Source: Topomyia yanbarensis
Lineage: Eukaryota; Arthropoda; Insecta; Diptera; Culicidae
Direction: 5' to 3'
DNA length: 64,000 nt
Assembly (NCBI RefSeq): GCF_030247195.1
Contig: NC_080671.1
Location: 191,702,104 to 191,766,103 of the forward strand
In this document: piece after piece, positions 37,303 to 47,039 of the stretch
Position numbering within the stretch: position 1 is the first letter of the stretch
Layout: each line of letters starts with the position of its first letter
Position numbers and translations under genes: made by a program
Notes under the pieces: model-generated
What the model was told of the DNA's origin: nothing
Seen by the model: only the letters and a program-made list of their open reading frames with translations
The model's database searches: none

Positions 37303-37334
37303 CAACCGGTATTGTACGTCTCCGGAATCAGTTT

Positions 37335-37484
37335 TAAGCGGACCCTACACGAGACAAGAATATTGTCAATAAAATATTGTCTAGACTGCTAGAATACGTC
37401 AATCCCATTTAATTTCTACATGATCAATATTTTCGAGATAATCGATTTATTGACAATATTTCTGCACGTGTATGGTCCGCTTTA
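37335..37484. mobile_element. MITE with AGCGGACC ends
   Basis: Left aagcggaccctacacgag and right cacgtgtatggtccgcttta are inverted. An inner inverted pair attgtcaataaa/tttattgacaat adds to the arms. Length about 150 bp. Confidence 0.7.
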
Positions 37485-39216
37485 CGGAAGCACAAAGCAT
37501 TTTAACACCATTGTAAATGCTTCAGGCGACCGATTCCAAATGTTAAAATTGACTGTCAGCCTACCATACGACAGCCGGAGGAAAACAAATTCCCAAGTAG
37601 TGTGTGTGAAATGATTTGCATATCACTCTATAATTTAGTTGGGAGGGCAAATCCGGTAATAGTTCTTTTGGTAAAAAAAATATCAAAAAGTACGCTATAT
37701 ATAACGATCAACAACAGCTGATCCAATACATGAGCTTTATCATTTATAACAATTCTGTAAATACAGTAACACAAACTGCGCATGTGTAGAAAGAACATTT
37801 CGCGCATGTTGATGTCGACTCAACAGGATGTATTTTGTTTTGCTTTCGTAGCACTCGAAACCTGATGATGCTAATGCCAGCCTGCCGACTACGGTCGCGT
37901 CGGTGGCCCGATGGTGTGCGATATTCGCTTAGCACGGATTTATACTGCGCCATTGGGTTCAGTCGGATTTCATCCGCGAAAATGTACACTTTCTGGATAG
38001 TGGATGTATTTTCTTAACGAGTGAATAAATTATATATAACAGTAATAAAAGGAACTGCAATAAATTGAAAGGCACAGTTTGTTTGAACTAAACTTGCAAC
38101 GAGATACGAAAATACGTTGTTGGAGATACCGCGAGAAAAAAAATTGTTACAAAACGTGTTAACGAAATCAAAGTAGAATAAGTAAATTGTGGATTTAAGG
38201 CTGAGTTGAGCTATTGTATTAGTTATATCCTGACAAGTTGTGTGCTTGCTAAATATCTTAAGGTTTAATCTTTGTTGTTTTGAGTGATCAATAAAATAAA
38301 CGAAGAATATGGCAAGTGTAGTGCAATCGCAAATTATAAGGCAAGTGCAATTGAATTGAAGTTAAAATAATCCTGCAACTAAAACTTTTCATATAACTGC
38401 ATATGATGGGCTCAGTACAAGAGCGGCCTGAGTTAAAAATCACAAAATGTGGGATAAGAGAATTTTATTAGAGGTGACATAAAAGTATTTACCCAAAAAA
38501 TATGACACACGTCATTATCGTATGCTATTTTTACATTTCTTATAAAAGAAATGTATAGAATTCGCTCAAACTTTCAAGTTTTTTTTTCTTATAAGAAAAG
38601 GTAAAAAGATAAAATCAATCAAAACATGAAAAAAATTCCTGCTAATATGAAGATGAACTCATCAAAATGTTATTTTCGGATAAATATTAATGTATAAAAC
38701 CCGTGGTATTCCTAGTAAATGTTGCATGCACACCGGGCCTGCCAGGCCCAGCTTGCCTTTTTGTGCATGTAAAAAATTCAAACATAGCTGCGCATCACTC
38801 CATCGATGAAAATTTCACAATTCTTTATTTTTGTTATAGATTTCAAAGATACTTATCAAAATTTCCATGTCCAAGTTTATACTGCATACACATTTTTTTG
38901 TAACTAAAAAATTGTAACGTGCCGGGCCTCTGGGACCCGGTTGCCTTTTTGAGGGTTAAAAGTACTTGTAATCGACAATTTCAAATTTGAAAATATTGTT
39001 CAAAAATCGTTTTAAAAAAGTTAATAACTTAAAAATAAGATGACTTTAAATACTTAAGCGTACCTTTATTTCGTACATGTATATTCCGGAATACAGCAAA
39101 AATTAAGGTATTTTAATTACAATGATACATTAAAAGAGTATCTTCGGTAGTTTTAATTTTTCTATTATATCTCGGAGCGGGTGTTGTTGGGCCGTTCTTG
39201 CACTGAGTCCCTCATA
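37485..39216. other. Non-coding stretch
   Basis: No supported gene. Two GC-rich words facing the same way (ccgggcctgccaggccc near 38736 and ccgggcctctgggacccgg near 38922), each followed by ttgcctttttg, suggest a duplicated module of about 190 bp, but no ends are visible. Confidence 0.35.
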
Positions 39217-39291
39217 CCCGGTCAAACCATTCGGAATTTGATTCGGAATCCTGAATGGAGTCAGTATGGATTCCAGATCAAATGCAACATG
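39217..39291. mobile_element. Half of the palindromic CCCGGTCAAACC MITE
   Basis: Matches the left half of 23996-24165 (ccattcggaatttgattcgg, gaatggagtcagtatggattcc) and then stops. Confidence 0.65.
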
Positions 39292-39974
39292 TGGCATGTA
39301 AAGTTTTCGAATCTCTCTGGATTAAGACTCGCCATCTTTATTGTTTGTTTACCATTTATCTATCAGTGTCATTCCAAATCCAATCGAGAACGAAACCTGT
39401 AAAAAACATTCAATCCGAAGAAAATCGCTTGAAATCCTTCCCGAACGAGGACCATTGACAGGTCGCGTGCTCGATTGGACTTACACTGACAGATAAAAGG
39501 TAATCGAATGATAAAGGTGCCCAGCGTTTCACAAGAAGGATTCAGCATCGTTATTATTTTCAACAGAGATCCACACAAATAAGAGGTTTTTTACTTGGTT
39601 TACGGGGTACAAACGTTTTATTTTTCAAACGATCAAAAAAAAATTACTTTATCTGAAAGTACAAATCCTTGAGAATATTTTGCCAAATCTTAAAAAGGAT
39701 TTGAGCAATATATGGAAAGTTACAGCGCTTTGAAGCGCGCTTCGTCTGCCAAGAGTAGTGGTAACTTGAAATTTTAAACTCAATTATCTCGAAATGTCGT
39801 TTTTCCAAAAATGTTTTTCCGTGATCACGAATACCGAAAAACTACTCAACCGATTTCTTCATTTTTTCTTTCAATTGTTCGTAAATATTTCTTCTCGTAT
39901 CTTGACGATTCCGTTCTTGTATGAAGGAAAAAAAAATGATTTATTCAACTAATCGTTAAGGTACGAATAATATT
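39292..39974. other. Non-coding, with a weak inverted repeat
   Basis: Words accatttatctatcagtg (39350 area) and cactgacagataaaaggt (39486 area) are inverted, suggesting an old MITE. Nothing else is supported. Confidence 0.35.
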
Positions 39975-40281
39975 CTAGGGGCAGATCACTTGTGATGCAT
40001 TTTTAAAATTCAGCTAAATTAAATGCATTTCTTTCCATCAAAATAGAAATTCGTAATGTATTTTGCGTTGCGTGCAATGTATTTTGCGTTACGTGTAAGA
40101 CGTCAAAACCCTACAAAAAAATTTGCCCTACATTCAACAAAACGTCGAACAAAGTGAATCAGCGTAGGACGTTTGTTAAACAAAATTTTCTGCGAGGGAG
40201 TGCAAAGTTGATGGAAATTAAATGCATTTTTTCTAATTTGATGCAAATTTGTTATACATTTCTAGAGTGATCTGCCCCTAG
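39975..40281. mobile_element. GGGGCAGATCAC MITE, complete copy
   Basis: Starts ctaggggcagatcacttgtg and ends agagtgatctgcccctag. The interior matches the dimer at 32653-33271 in reverse orientation. Confidence 0.8.
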
Positions 40282-40573
40282 ATAATACTCCTATACCAAT
40301 GGAATTTTTTGAGTTTTGGAATGTTAGTTGATCTGTTGGACTTCCATCGTGATCACTGCAAGCCGCCTAAATAAAAAAGGATTCAGGGAAAAAGCCATAA
40401 CTCCGCAAACTATCAATATATATTTTTATAAAATAATGCTTGTATTTTTCACTGAAAAATTTACTATCAAAATGCTACAGCGAATCACTACTGAGCGGAC
40501 TGGTAAACCGTGCACATTCACTGTCTCCGCGTATCTTTATATTTAAAATATCGTGTTTGCATTTTACCAGCCA

Positions 40574-40741
40574 CCCAGGTAAGCTCAGCCGGAAATGAAC
40601 CGGAATTCTGGCTGGTTCCAGTTTGTATTCCGGCTCCAGTAACACAACCGATTCTAGTTAGAATCGGTTGTGTCTCTGGAGCCGGAATATGAGCTGGAAC
40701 CAGTCAAAATTCCAGTTCATTTCCGGTTGAACTTTACTGGG
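40574..40741. mobile_element. Palindromic CCCAG MITE, 168 bp
   Basis: From cccaggtaagctcagccgg to ccggttgaactttactggg; the halves mirror around aaccgattctagttagaatcg. Related to 20678-20774 and 41629-41906. Confidence 0.75.
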
Positions 40742-40765
40742 CAAACTTGAGCATCGATGCTACAT

Positions 40766-40913
40766 CCCTCTAAGAACGGTTGGTTTCAAAATCGTTCAAT
40801 GAAGGACGTTCGTTGGACCAATTTGGACAACATCCAAATAACCGTTCAACAAACGTCCATCGTTGGACCCGTGTTGAACGATTTTGAAACAATTTTTTGG
40901 ACGTCTCAGTGGG
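40766..40913. mobile_element. GACGTCC MITE, 148 bp, reverse copy
   Basis: From ccctctaagaacggttgg to ttggacgtctcagtggg, the reverse of 22411-22558 and the same length. Confidence 0.8.
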
Positions 40914-40934
40914 ATGTGAAGAGATGTCTTCATT

Positions 40935-41160
40935 CCTCCTGAGATGTCCAAAAAATTGTTTCAAAATCGTTCAACACGGGTCCAACGTAGGACGTCTTTT
41001 CAACGGTTATTTGGACATCGTCCAACGTTAGGCCACTAACCCTCTAAGTACGGTTGATTTTAAAATAGTCCAATGAAGGACGTTTGTTGGACCATCGTTG
41101 GACGACGTCCAAATAACCGTTCAAAGGACGTCCATCGTTGGACCCGTGTTGAATCTTTTT
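40935..41160. mobile_element. Degenerate GACGTCC MITE pieces
   Basis: Two diverged partial copies (gagatgtccaaaaaattg ... and ccctctaagtacggttg ...) end to end, with extra gtccaacgttgg words. Confidence 0.6.
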
Positions 41161-41612
41161 GATGTACGGCCAAGATCTCTGCACGCTTCCTGCCACATCT
41201 TTGTCAGATGTTTTGCTCGATTCGTGCTAAATTCTACCAGGTAGGAATTGCCAGGATCTTTCACAGTTTATGTCCGAGTTATGCCAGGGTTTAGCTCGGT
41301 TTCTTTCAAAATTTCCCACTGAGACGTCCAAAAAAATTGTTTCAAAATCGTTCAACACGGGTCCAACGATGGACGTTTGTTGAACGGTTATTTGGACGAT
41401 GTCCGAATTGGTCCAACGAACGTCCTTCATTGGACGATTTTGAAACCAACCGTTCTTAGAGGGTTGCCAGAAAACGCGAGCGAAACCGAGTTCGCCCTAG
41501 CTCAACTAACCCGGCAGGATACGCGCAGAAATCTGACAGAGCTGCCAAACCAAGACTTACAGAAATCTACCAGAGCGGTCTCTGCCAGAAAATTTGCTCA
41601 CTGGGTGGGATA
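41161..41612. mobile_element. CCCAGT/GCAAGCAG MITE fragment carrying a GACGTCC MITE
   Basis: Family words ttcctgccacatctttgtca and ctgccagaaaatttgctcactggg flank a complete GACGTCC MITE at 41315-41463. The host word caaaatttgccag is split with a duplicated TT. Confidence 0.7.
41315..41463. mobile_element. GACGTCC MITE nested in a MITE fragment
   Basis: From cccactgagacgtcc to accgttcttagaggg, with a 2-bp TT target duplication rather than TA. Confidence 0.75.
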
Positions 41613-41628
41613 GTTTGCCTAGCAATAA

Positions 41629-41906
41629 CCCAGTAAAGCTCAACCGGAAATGAACCAGAATTTCAGCTGGTTACCCACTGAGACGTCCAAAAAATTGTTT
41701 CAAAATTGTTCAACACGGGTCCAACGATGGACATTTGTTGAACGGTTATTTGGACGTTGTCCAAATTGGTCCAACGAACGTCCTTTATTGGACGATTTTG
41801 AAACCAACCGTTCTTAGAGGGTACAGTTAGTATTCCGGTTCCGGTGACACAACCGATTCTATAGAAAAATATAGTGCCGCCAGCATTCCGGCTGAACTTT
41901 ACTGGG
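41629..41906. mobile_element. Palindromic CCCAG MITE carrying a GACGTCC MITE
   Basis: Outer element from cccagtaaagctcaaccgg to ccggctgaactttactggg. A 148-bp GACGTCC MITE (41674-41821) sits at a TA inside it. Confidence 0.75.
41674..41821. mobile_element. GACGTCC MITE nested at TA
   Basis: The same 148-bp unit as 22411-22558, and identical to it as far as I can compare. TA lies on both sides. Confidence 0.8.
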
Positions 41907-41953
41907 AAAGTTGCGTCATTCATTTTCATTCATATTTTCGTAAGTAGTTCTGA

Positions 41954-41959
41954 TCAGTT
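41954..41959 (+). promoter_or_regulatory. Candidate initiator (TCAGTT) for the ZAD gene
   Basis: The insect Inr consensus TCAGTT lies about 100 bp upstream of the ZAD start codon and just right of the last MITE. No TATA box or DPE is visible around it. Confidence 0.3.
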
Positions 41960-42057
41960 GAGAGCCAAATTTGCGCAATAATTTTCCGAAGTGTTTCTTA
42001 CACAATATTACCGAACACATTTCCATCAATATTGTTTCCAAACATTAATGGTACATA

Positions 42058-42858
42058 ATGCAAAACCATAACATATGTCGGCTTTGTCTCGGTAAATCCG
42101 AAGACCTCGAAAATTTGTATCAGCCCCTGGATGAATCAACGTGGCTCCTCGACGAAATCCAAGACTGCGTCGGAATACGTATAACGCTCGCACCTGGACT
42201 ACCCGGGCAAATATGTGCCTTCTGTAAAGTGCAGGTTTTAACGATGTCCAATTTCCGTAAGATGTGCGTCTCCTCCGATGAATGTTTACGAAGGGAATAC
42301 GCTGATATATACAAGGAGGCCGAGCTGTCCTCGGCATTTTCGTTGATTTCCTGTCATGAGAACGAATCGGAAGACGCAACCTTGCTGTTGGGTCAGCGAG
42401 TAAAGCACGATCCGTCGATGTCATTAGGAACTTGCAGCAGTCAAGAAAGTCTTGATTTTGGCCATTACCCTCTTTTGGAGGAAGCTTTGGGCGACTCAGT
42501 GAGAGATTACAACGTAGAGGAAGTCTGCACAACCGTATCTAGAGAAACGACACTGACATGGGACGCGCCATACGAATCTAGTTCGATTGTTAGTGTGTGT
42601 GATTATGCTAGGGGAGTTGATACTAGTGAGACTTCATCAACTAGCGATCCGAGTCTTCCAACTACATCTCGTAGGCCTAGTCATCTCGAACTGGGCGACG
42701 ATGATGTATTGGAGATAAAAACTAGAATTAAAATTAAACGAAAGCGGTCTCACGATCAAGAGGCAAGCGAAAGTACGACAAACAAGCGCCGTACAACCCT
42801 GCCTCATGGCGGAAGAAATAAAGAAAGAGTATTTACTATACACACTAGAAAGGATTGA
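42058..42858 (+). CDS. ZAD-domain protein without C2H2 fingers (266 codons)
   Basis: Residues 7-56 form a ZAD (zinc-finger associated domain): Cys7-x2-Cys10 and Cys53-x2-Cys56 coordinate zinc in a treble-clef fold that makes dimers in insect transcription factors. The rest is acidic and Ser/Thr-rich, with a basic nuclear-localisation-like patch (KIKRKRSHD and NKRR) near residues 225-250. Insect ZAD proteins usually carry C-terminal C2H2 fingers for DNA binding; none are seen here or in the next frames. The start is the first ATG after stops, with an Inr 100 bp upstream. The frame ends at UGA (42856-42858). Five codons later in phase lies a possible donor leading in frame to the antizyme exon at 42943 (see findings). 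It could be a ZAD-only protein, or a first exon spliced to something else. Confidence 0.75.
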   Translation: MQNHNICRLCLGKSEDLENLYQPLDESTWLLDEIQDCVGIRITLAPGLPGQICAFCKVQVLTMSNFRKMCVSSDECLRREYADIYKEAELSSAFSLISCHENESEDATLLLGQRVKHDPSMSLGTCSSQESLDFGHYPLLEEALGDSVRDYNVEEVCTTVSRETTLTWDAPYESSSIVSVCDYARGVDTSETSSTSDPSLPTTSRRPSHLELGDDDVLEIKTRIKIKRKRSHDQEASESTTNKRRTTLPHGGRNKERVFTIHTRKD

Positions 42859-42866
42859 CTGGGCAC

Positions 42867-42942
42867 GTAAAAGAGATTTTTTGTTATTTCTGTGAATAAG
42901 ACTAGATGGTTTTTTTAATCACGATTCTTTTTATTCTTTCAG
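42867..42942 (+). other. Possible 76-bp intron between the ZAD ORF and antizyme exon
   Basis: Donor gtaaaag at 42867, a pyrimidine-rich end (cttttta, ttctttcag) and acceptor AG at 42941-42942. The acceptor is strong and needed for the antizyme exon. The donor choice is inference; an upstream exon elsewhere is equally possible. Confidence 0.4.
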
Positions 42943-43813
42943 TGAGCCAAGTATTAGTAGTAGTAATCGTGCGTGCAAGCGGACGATTTCTTCATCTTCG
43001 TCCTCCTCCTCTTCGTCGGCCGGCTTCGACTCTTTCTGTGTTTCTTTGGCTGTAGGACCGCTGTGGTGGTCCTGATGTCCCAACAAACAGAACCGATCAC
43101 GATAGGGCGTCTCCCTTAAAAGGTACAGTTCATCGCAGTTTCTTGTAAGCATGTTTCATTAAAACATACTATTTTGCAGATTACAATCGCAAAACATCAA
43201 TTGATTCGACCACCACCGCTTCTTCTGAATATACCGACCTTGATTGCACTGAATCGACCGTAGATTTTATGAACCAACATGAGGCAGCTGTCATCCAGGA
43301 AGTATTAACGCAACCGACACCGACTCAAATTACGCTGAAACTGTACATTACGGCGCAAAAGCACAGCACGTGGGAGACGGTAAGTTTAGCTGTATTTGAT
43401 AATACAATATTCAAAAAAAATGGGATTTTATGACAATCGTTAGTTTTAAAATCTTATTGCATTGCGCCACTTTGTTTTGGTTTCATTAAACACTGTAATA
43501 TAGAACAATATTTTACACTTAGATCTTTAATCCGTTGGACAACATGCTTTACGTGAACCTTCCTTCGGCCATGTCGCATGAGGCCTCGAAGCATTCGTTC
43601 ATATCGCTGCTGGAGTTTGCCGAAGAAAAACTCGAATGTGACGGAGTCGTGTTGTGTATCCGTAAGAATCGACTCGATCGACCCAATCTGGTGCGTACAT
43701 TTTCCTTTGTCGGATTCCAGCTGGTCAGCCCAAAATCCCCGTTGACCCCGCCGCACATCGAAATGCAGCAAAAGAACGAATATCTGTTCATGATCTACAA
43801 CATCGAAGAGTAG
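42943..43813 (+). CDS. Oaz: Ornithine decarboxylase antizyme, three exons with +1 frameshift
   Basis: Exons 42943-43122, 43180-43379 and 43523-43813, each with GT-AG borders and matching phases. Antizyme binds ornithine decarboxylase, blocks it and sends it to the proteasome without ubiquitin, and also limits polyamine uptake. ORF1 in the first exon (Ser-rich, about 43 codons) ends in GPLWWS followed by UGA; ORF2 continues in the +1 frame with DVP, the conserved antizyme junction. The last exon carries the conserved ODC-binding core (SFISLLEFAEEKL, then CIRKNR-RPNLVRTFSFVGF), ending at UAG 43811-43813. ORF2 is about 179 codons, in the family range. No in-frame ATG lies between the acceptor and the frameshift site, so a 5' exon supplies the start: either the ZAD ORF or an exon not seen. 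Long minus-strand ORFs here are shadows. Confidence 0.95.
43064..43079 (+). promoter_or_regulatory. Programmed +1 ribosomal frameshift site of antizyme
   Basis: The sequence TGG TGG TCC TGA TGT holds the classical antizyme slip site UCC-UGA-U. ORF1 stops at UGA 43073-43075; skipping U43073 puts ribosomes into the ORF2 frame (GAT GTC CCA). In known antizymes polyamines raise the efficiency of this shift, which forms a negative feedback loop. Confidence 0.95.
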
Positions 43814-44240
43814 AAAGCAACAATACAAAATCTATTCAGATCAAGACGCGTGGGTGTGTGTTTATCAAAATTAAATCTCCGGATACGTCGTTTGAGCACC
43901 TTTCGGAAACCGCCATCCTCTCCGAACTAGAACCTTTCATCCTGCCATTACATCTGCGAATCAAACGTTCGATATCACAAGAGTAAGGACTCGTTGCGCT
44001 GCTGAGCTTCGATTGGTGGCAAATCGTCGCATCCCAAATCCGTACGCTCAATGAATTCGTTTTGATAAATACGCATTTTACCTACACAAAAACGCAATGA
44101 ACCTGTTGACATCAACAGAATCATATAAACTTAAAAGTAAAAAATCATGAAAACATCTCTCTTTTCAAAAGATTACAATACCAATATAAAACTGACAGTA
44201 TGAACTAACGTATAAAAGTAAACTATAATAAACCCAATAA
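43814..44240 (+). promoter_or_regulatory. Antizyme 3' UTR with candidate poly(A) signal
   Basis: No gene follows directly. AATAAA at 44227-44232 is a plausible cleavage signal about 415 bp after the stop. Other AATAAA words occur further on (near 45075), so the real end is uncertain. Confidence 0.3.
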
Positions 44241-46240
44241 TCAAGGTCGATCAATTGCGATTTGTAATTGTTTTAAGTGAAATGCTTTTGTCGATATTTA
44301 AAAAACTTAAAAAAAATCTAACAAAAAAAAATTAAAAAAAACGAAAATCTTTTTATAAACATTTTTACAGAAAAGACCCAAAAAAATGTACAAACTTATT
44401 GAATATCTGTAAGAGAAAAAAAAAAACATTTGAAACCTATTGAATTGATTTAGTTCGGTCAATCAGCTATTGAAACATGTTGAAGGAAAGTAAATTTTAC
44501 GTCTATGAAGTATACAACTTGATTCATCTGCGAGGAAATAACTTATGTGAATAAGAAAACGCTAGCAAGCAACAAATGGCGTAAAGTTGCACCTATTATC
44601 AATTATTGTACTTATTTACCTACGTATTGTAATTTTCACTAGTGCGATGGAGGAGGGAAAGAGTAAAAATACATATAGGAAGAATCTAGTAACTGGTATT
44701 GTGATTGGACGTAGCGTTCGGTTTCGCTTTTTTTTATGCCGACTCTCGTCGGGAAAGTTGAGAGGTTTTCAAAAGAGGTGTAACTGATAAAACACAGTAA
44801 AATACAAAATACATACCCAAAATGGAAAGGAAATTTATTTGTTTTATTTTTTTTTACTTTATTATGGGACGTGGTTTTAAAGGAACAAGTTTTTTTTAAT
44901 AATTGGGATGAAAAATATATTTCTAGCTTAGTCTTGTTACAACTATTGTAAAACATAGTACTACAGTTTATTTTATTGCGCAAATATCTCTTGTGAGTTT
45001 CTGTGGAACCAATATATGGCAGTTGTCGAGGTTTCAACGAAAGTCAGAAAACATCTACTAACATAGTGAAATAACAATAAATGTGCATACTTTTAATTAT
45101 TCTATTATTACCATTATATCCATGTTTATCGAAATGATTAGAATGATTTGAAAATAAATGAAAGATCTTTTTTATTTTCAACCACCGTGTTTGTATAAAT
45201 ACACATTATAGAATATGAAACATTCCTAAACTATTGTCGAAGAAATAACCTTTAGACGCACTGTTGAAATATTTCTGTAATTTGGAATAGTGTGGGTATT
45301 AATTCGGGACTAGGATTACAGCTAGTTGTGCGATGTCGAAATTCTCATCGTTATTTGAACCGCATTTCTGCATTATCGATCATTGCCCGAGTAGCATACG
45401 GGAATGCCTGGATTGCTGCTGATATTTTTCTTTTTACATTTCTTATTTTTACAATGGAGAATGTATTTACGCACTGACCCAGTGCACGTGCTTAGTAGTT
45501 GCCAAGATACCTTACGGAAGTGTACTGGAGTGTCGGCCTCGACCAGGACTAAACTACCTAACGGGTAATACCGACTAAACTCCACTGGGCTCCGCCATAT
45601 TTCCCCCATGAACTACCTCCCGACACACACACATCCAGTATGATACTTACTTGGGTGCTCGCTCTGTCACACCCTGACGCTCGCTCTGACACTCCATGTG
45701 AGGCTTGGGTGCTCACCTTCTACATACCGCGTGAGTCTGACTTGTGTGCTCACCTCTAGCATACCATGTGAGACTGTTTTGGACGCTCACCCTACACTCC
45801 TCTGCCACGCCACGAAGTATCAAAAGCGATAGGTACCAACATTCTACGCTACGACCGATCTCCCATCTCGGCATGGGCAGTCCATACATACGTCTATTCA
45901 CTCACTCTTCTGCCATGCTTCGGTGTGACTATCGCGGTTGCCACCCGCTGTGCCACACTTGCCTCAGCATGACTCACTCACTCACTCACTCACTTCTCCG
46001 CGCCCAGACCTTTTTGCTCTAACTCACCAATTACAAGTTAGCCATGCTTGTCGTCTGCTGCTCGGCGCGCCAGATTTTCTGCAACGTGCAGGCAATCTGA
46101 GTGGTTGCAGTCGAGACTGCGTTTTACTTCTCCACCGCTTGACACATCCTCTGGATAAGGGGTATCAAAGGTTGTGTCCCGGCCGCAGACGTTTAGAATT
46201 GCTCTTCTTTCGACGTCGAAACTGTGGGCAGAATTCAGCG
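44241..46240. other. Non-coding; right part has LTR-like character
   Basis: 44241-45480 is AT-rich without a supported gene. 45480-46240 is more GC-balanced. It has degenerate 35-45-bp direct repeats (tgtgctcacc, ccatgtgag, gtgctcgctctg) around 45650-45790 and a (CTCA)n run at 45970-45992. Read on the minus strand it could be the 3' LTR or downstream part of the copia element, but I could not find a matching 5' copy. Confidence 0.35.
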
Positions 46241-46262
46241 CAGGGTTTTTACCCGATAATGA

Positions 46263-46791
46263 GCTTGAGCTTGTGTGACCACTCCTGGCTGCTACTCCGT
46301 TATCGATCTGGACTAGCTGAAGTTGCACAGGGAATCAGTAGATAATTATGCTTGGGAGTAGCGAAACATCTTTCAATGTGCAACTCCTGGTAATCCTGAA
46401 GTGTTTATTGATCAATACCAGCGCCGGCCAGGCCCGAACGTAGATCGCGGAAGGAAAGGGAAGTCCGATACTTGCTCTTGCGAGAGGCCGTATATACTAC
46501 TGCGCAACCCACAAGTATCACAGGAAGAGGATATTTTTTTTTGTTAGTAAGTATAGAAGTTGGATTCTACTTCTTCTTTACCGACACCAGAGAAGTGTCT
46601 CCACTATCTGGACTAGATATGGATCCATTAACTCATGGACCGGGGACCAACGGTTTAATTCCCTTCCGAAGGAAAACGCAATCACAGATTTCTTCACCTC
46701 AAAAAAATCTCAGCGAGCTCGGCTGGAATTAAACCCAGGCTAACTGGAATGAGTGGCGGTCACGCTTACCACTCAACCACCGGCGCCATCA
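46263..46791 (-). mobile_element. tRNA-derived long SINE, copy 1 (529 bp)
   Basis: On the minus strand the element begins ggcgccggtggttgagtgg (A box) and has the B-box-like gggtttaattccagccg. The body is shared with 57517-58054 (cgggcctggccggcgc, accaggagttgcacattgaa, ctagtccagatcgataacgg). A target duplication cagggntttttacccgataa (21 of 22 match) flanks it: 46241-46262 and 46792-46813. Confidence 0.88.
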
Positions 46792-47039
46792 CAGGGCTTT
46801 TACCCGATAATGAAAACCGAAAACGGACACGATATCACGGGATCAGTGATACACGCGATTCAATGTAAAAAAAACACATGTTACTCGTAGAAGTATGTAT
46901 TTCGTTGTTACAAAAAAGAGAAAAAGGAAATAATTCACTTTCAATGTTGGCAATCGCCCACTGACAAGCAATGGTACAAGGTGAATTAAATAAGGCACAA
47001 CAGTTTACAACCCTACACTCCTACTCATTAATGACCCTG

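Noticed and set aside
42026..42532. 168-codon minus-strand ORF
   Set aside because: Shadow of the ZAD gene, whose plus-strand frame has the Cys pairs.
42931..43152. Minus-strand acidic ORF opposite the antizyme exon
   Set aside because: It is the shadow of the Ser-rich antizyme ORF1; the plus-strand frame has the conserved frameshift site and splice borders.
45480..47020. 3' LTR of the copia element
   Set aside because: Position and style fit, but I could not find a matching copy next to the gag start near 56721, so it is left as LTR-like only.
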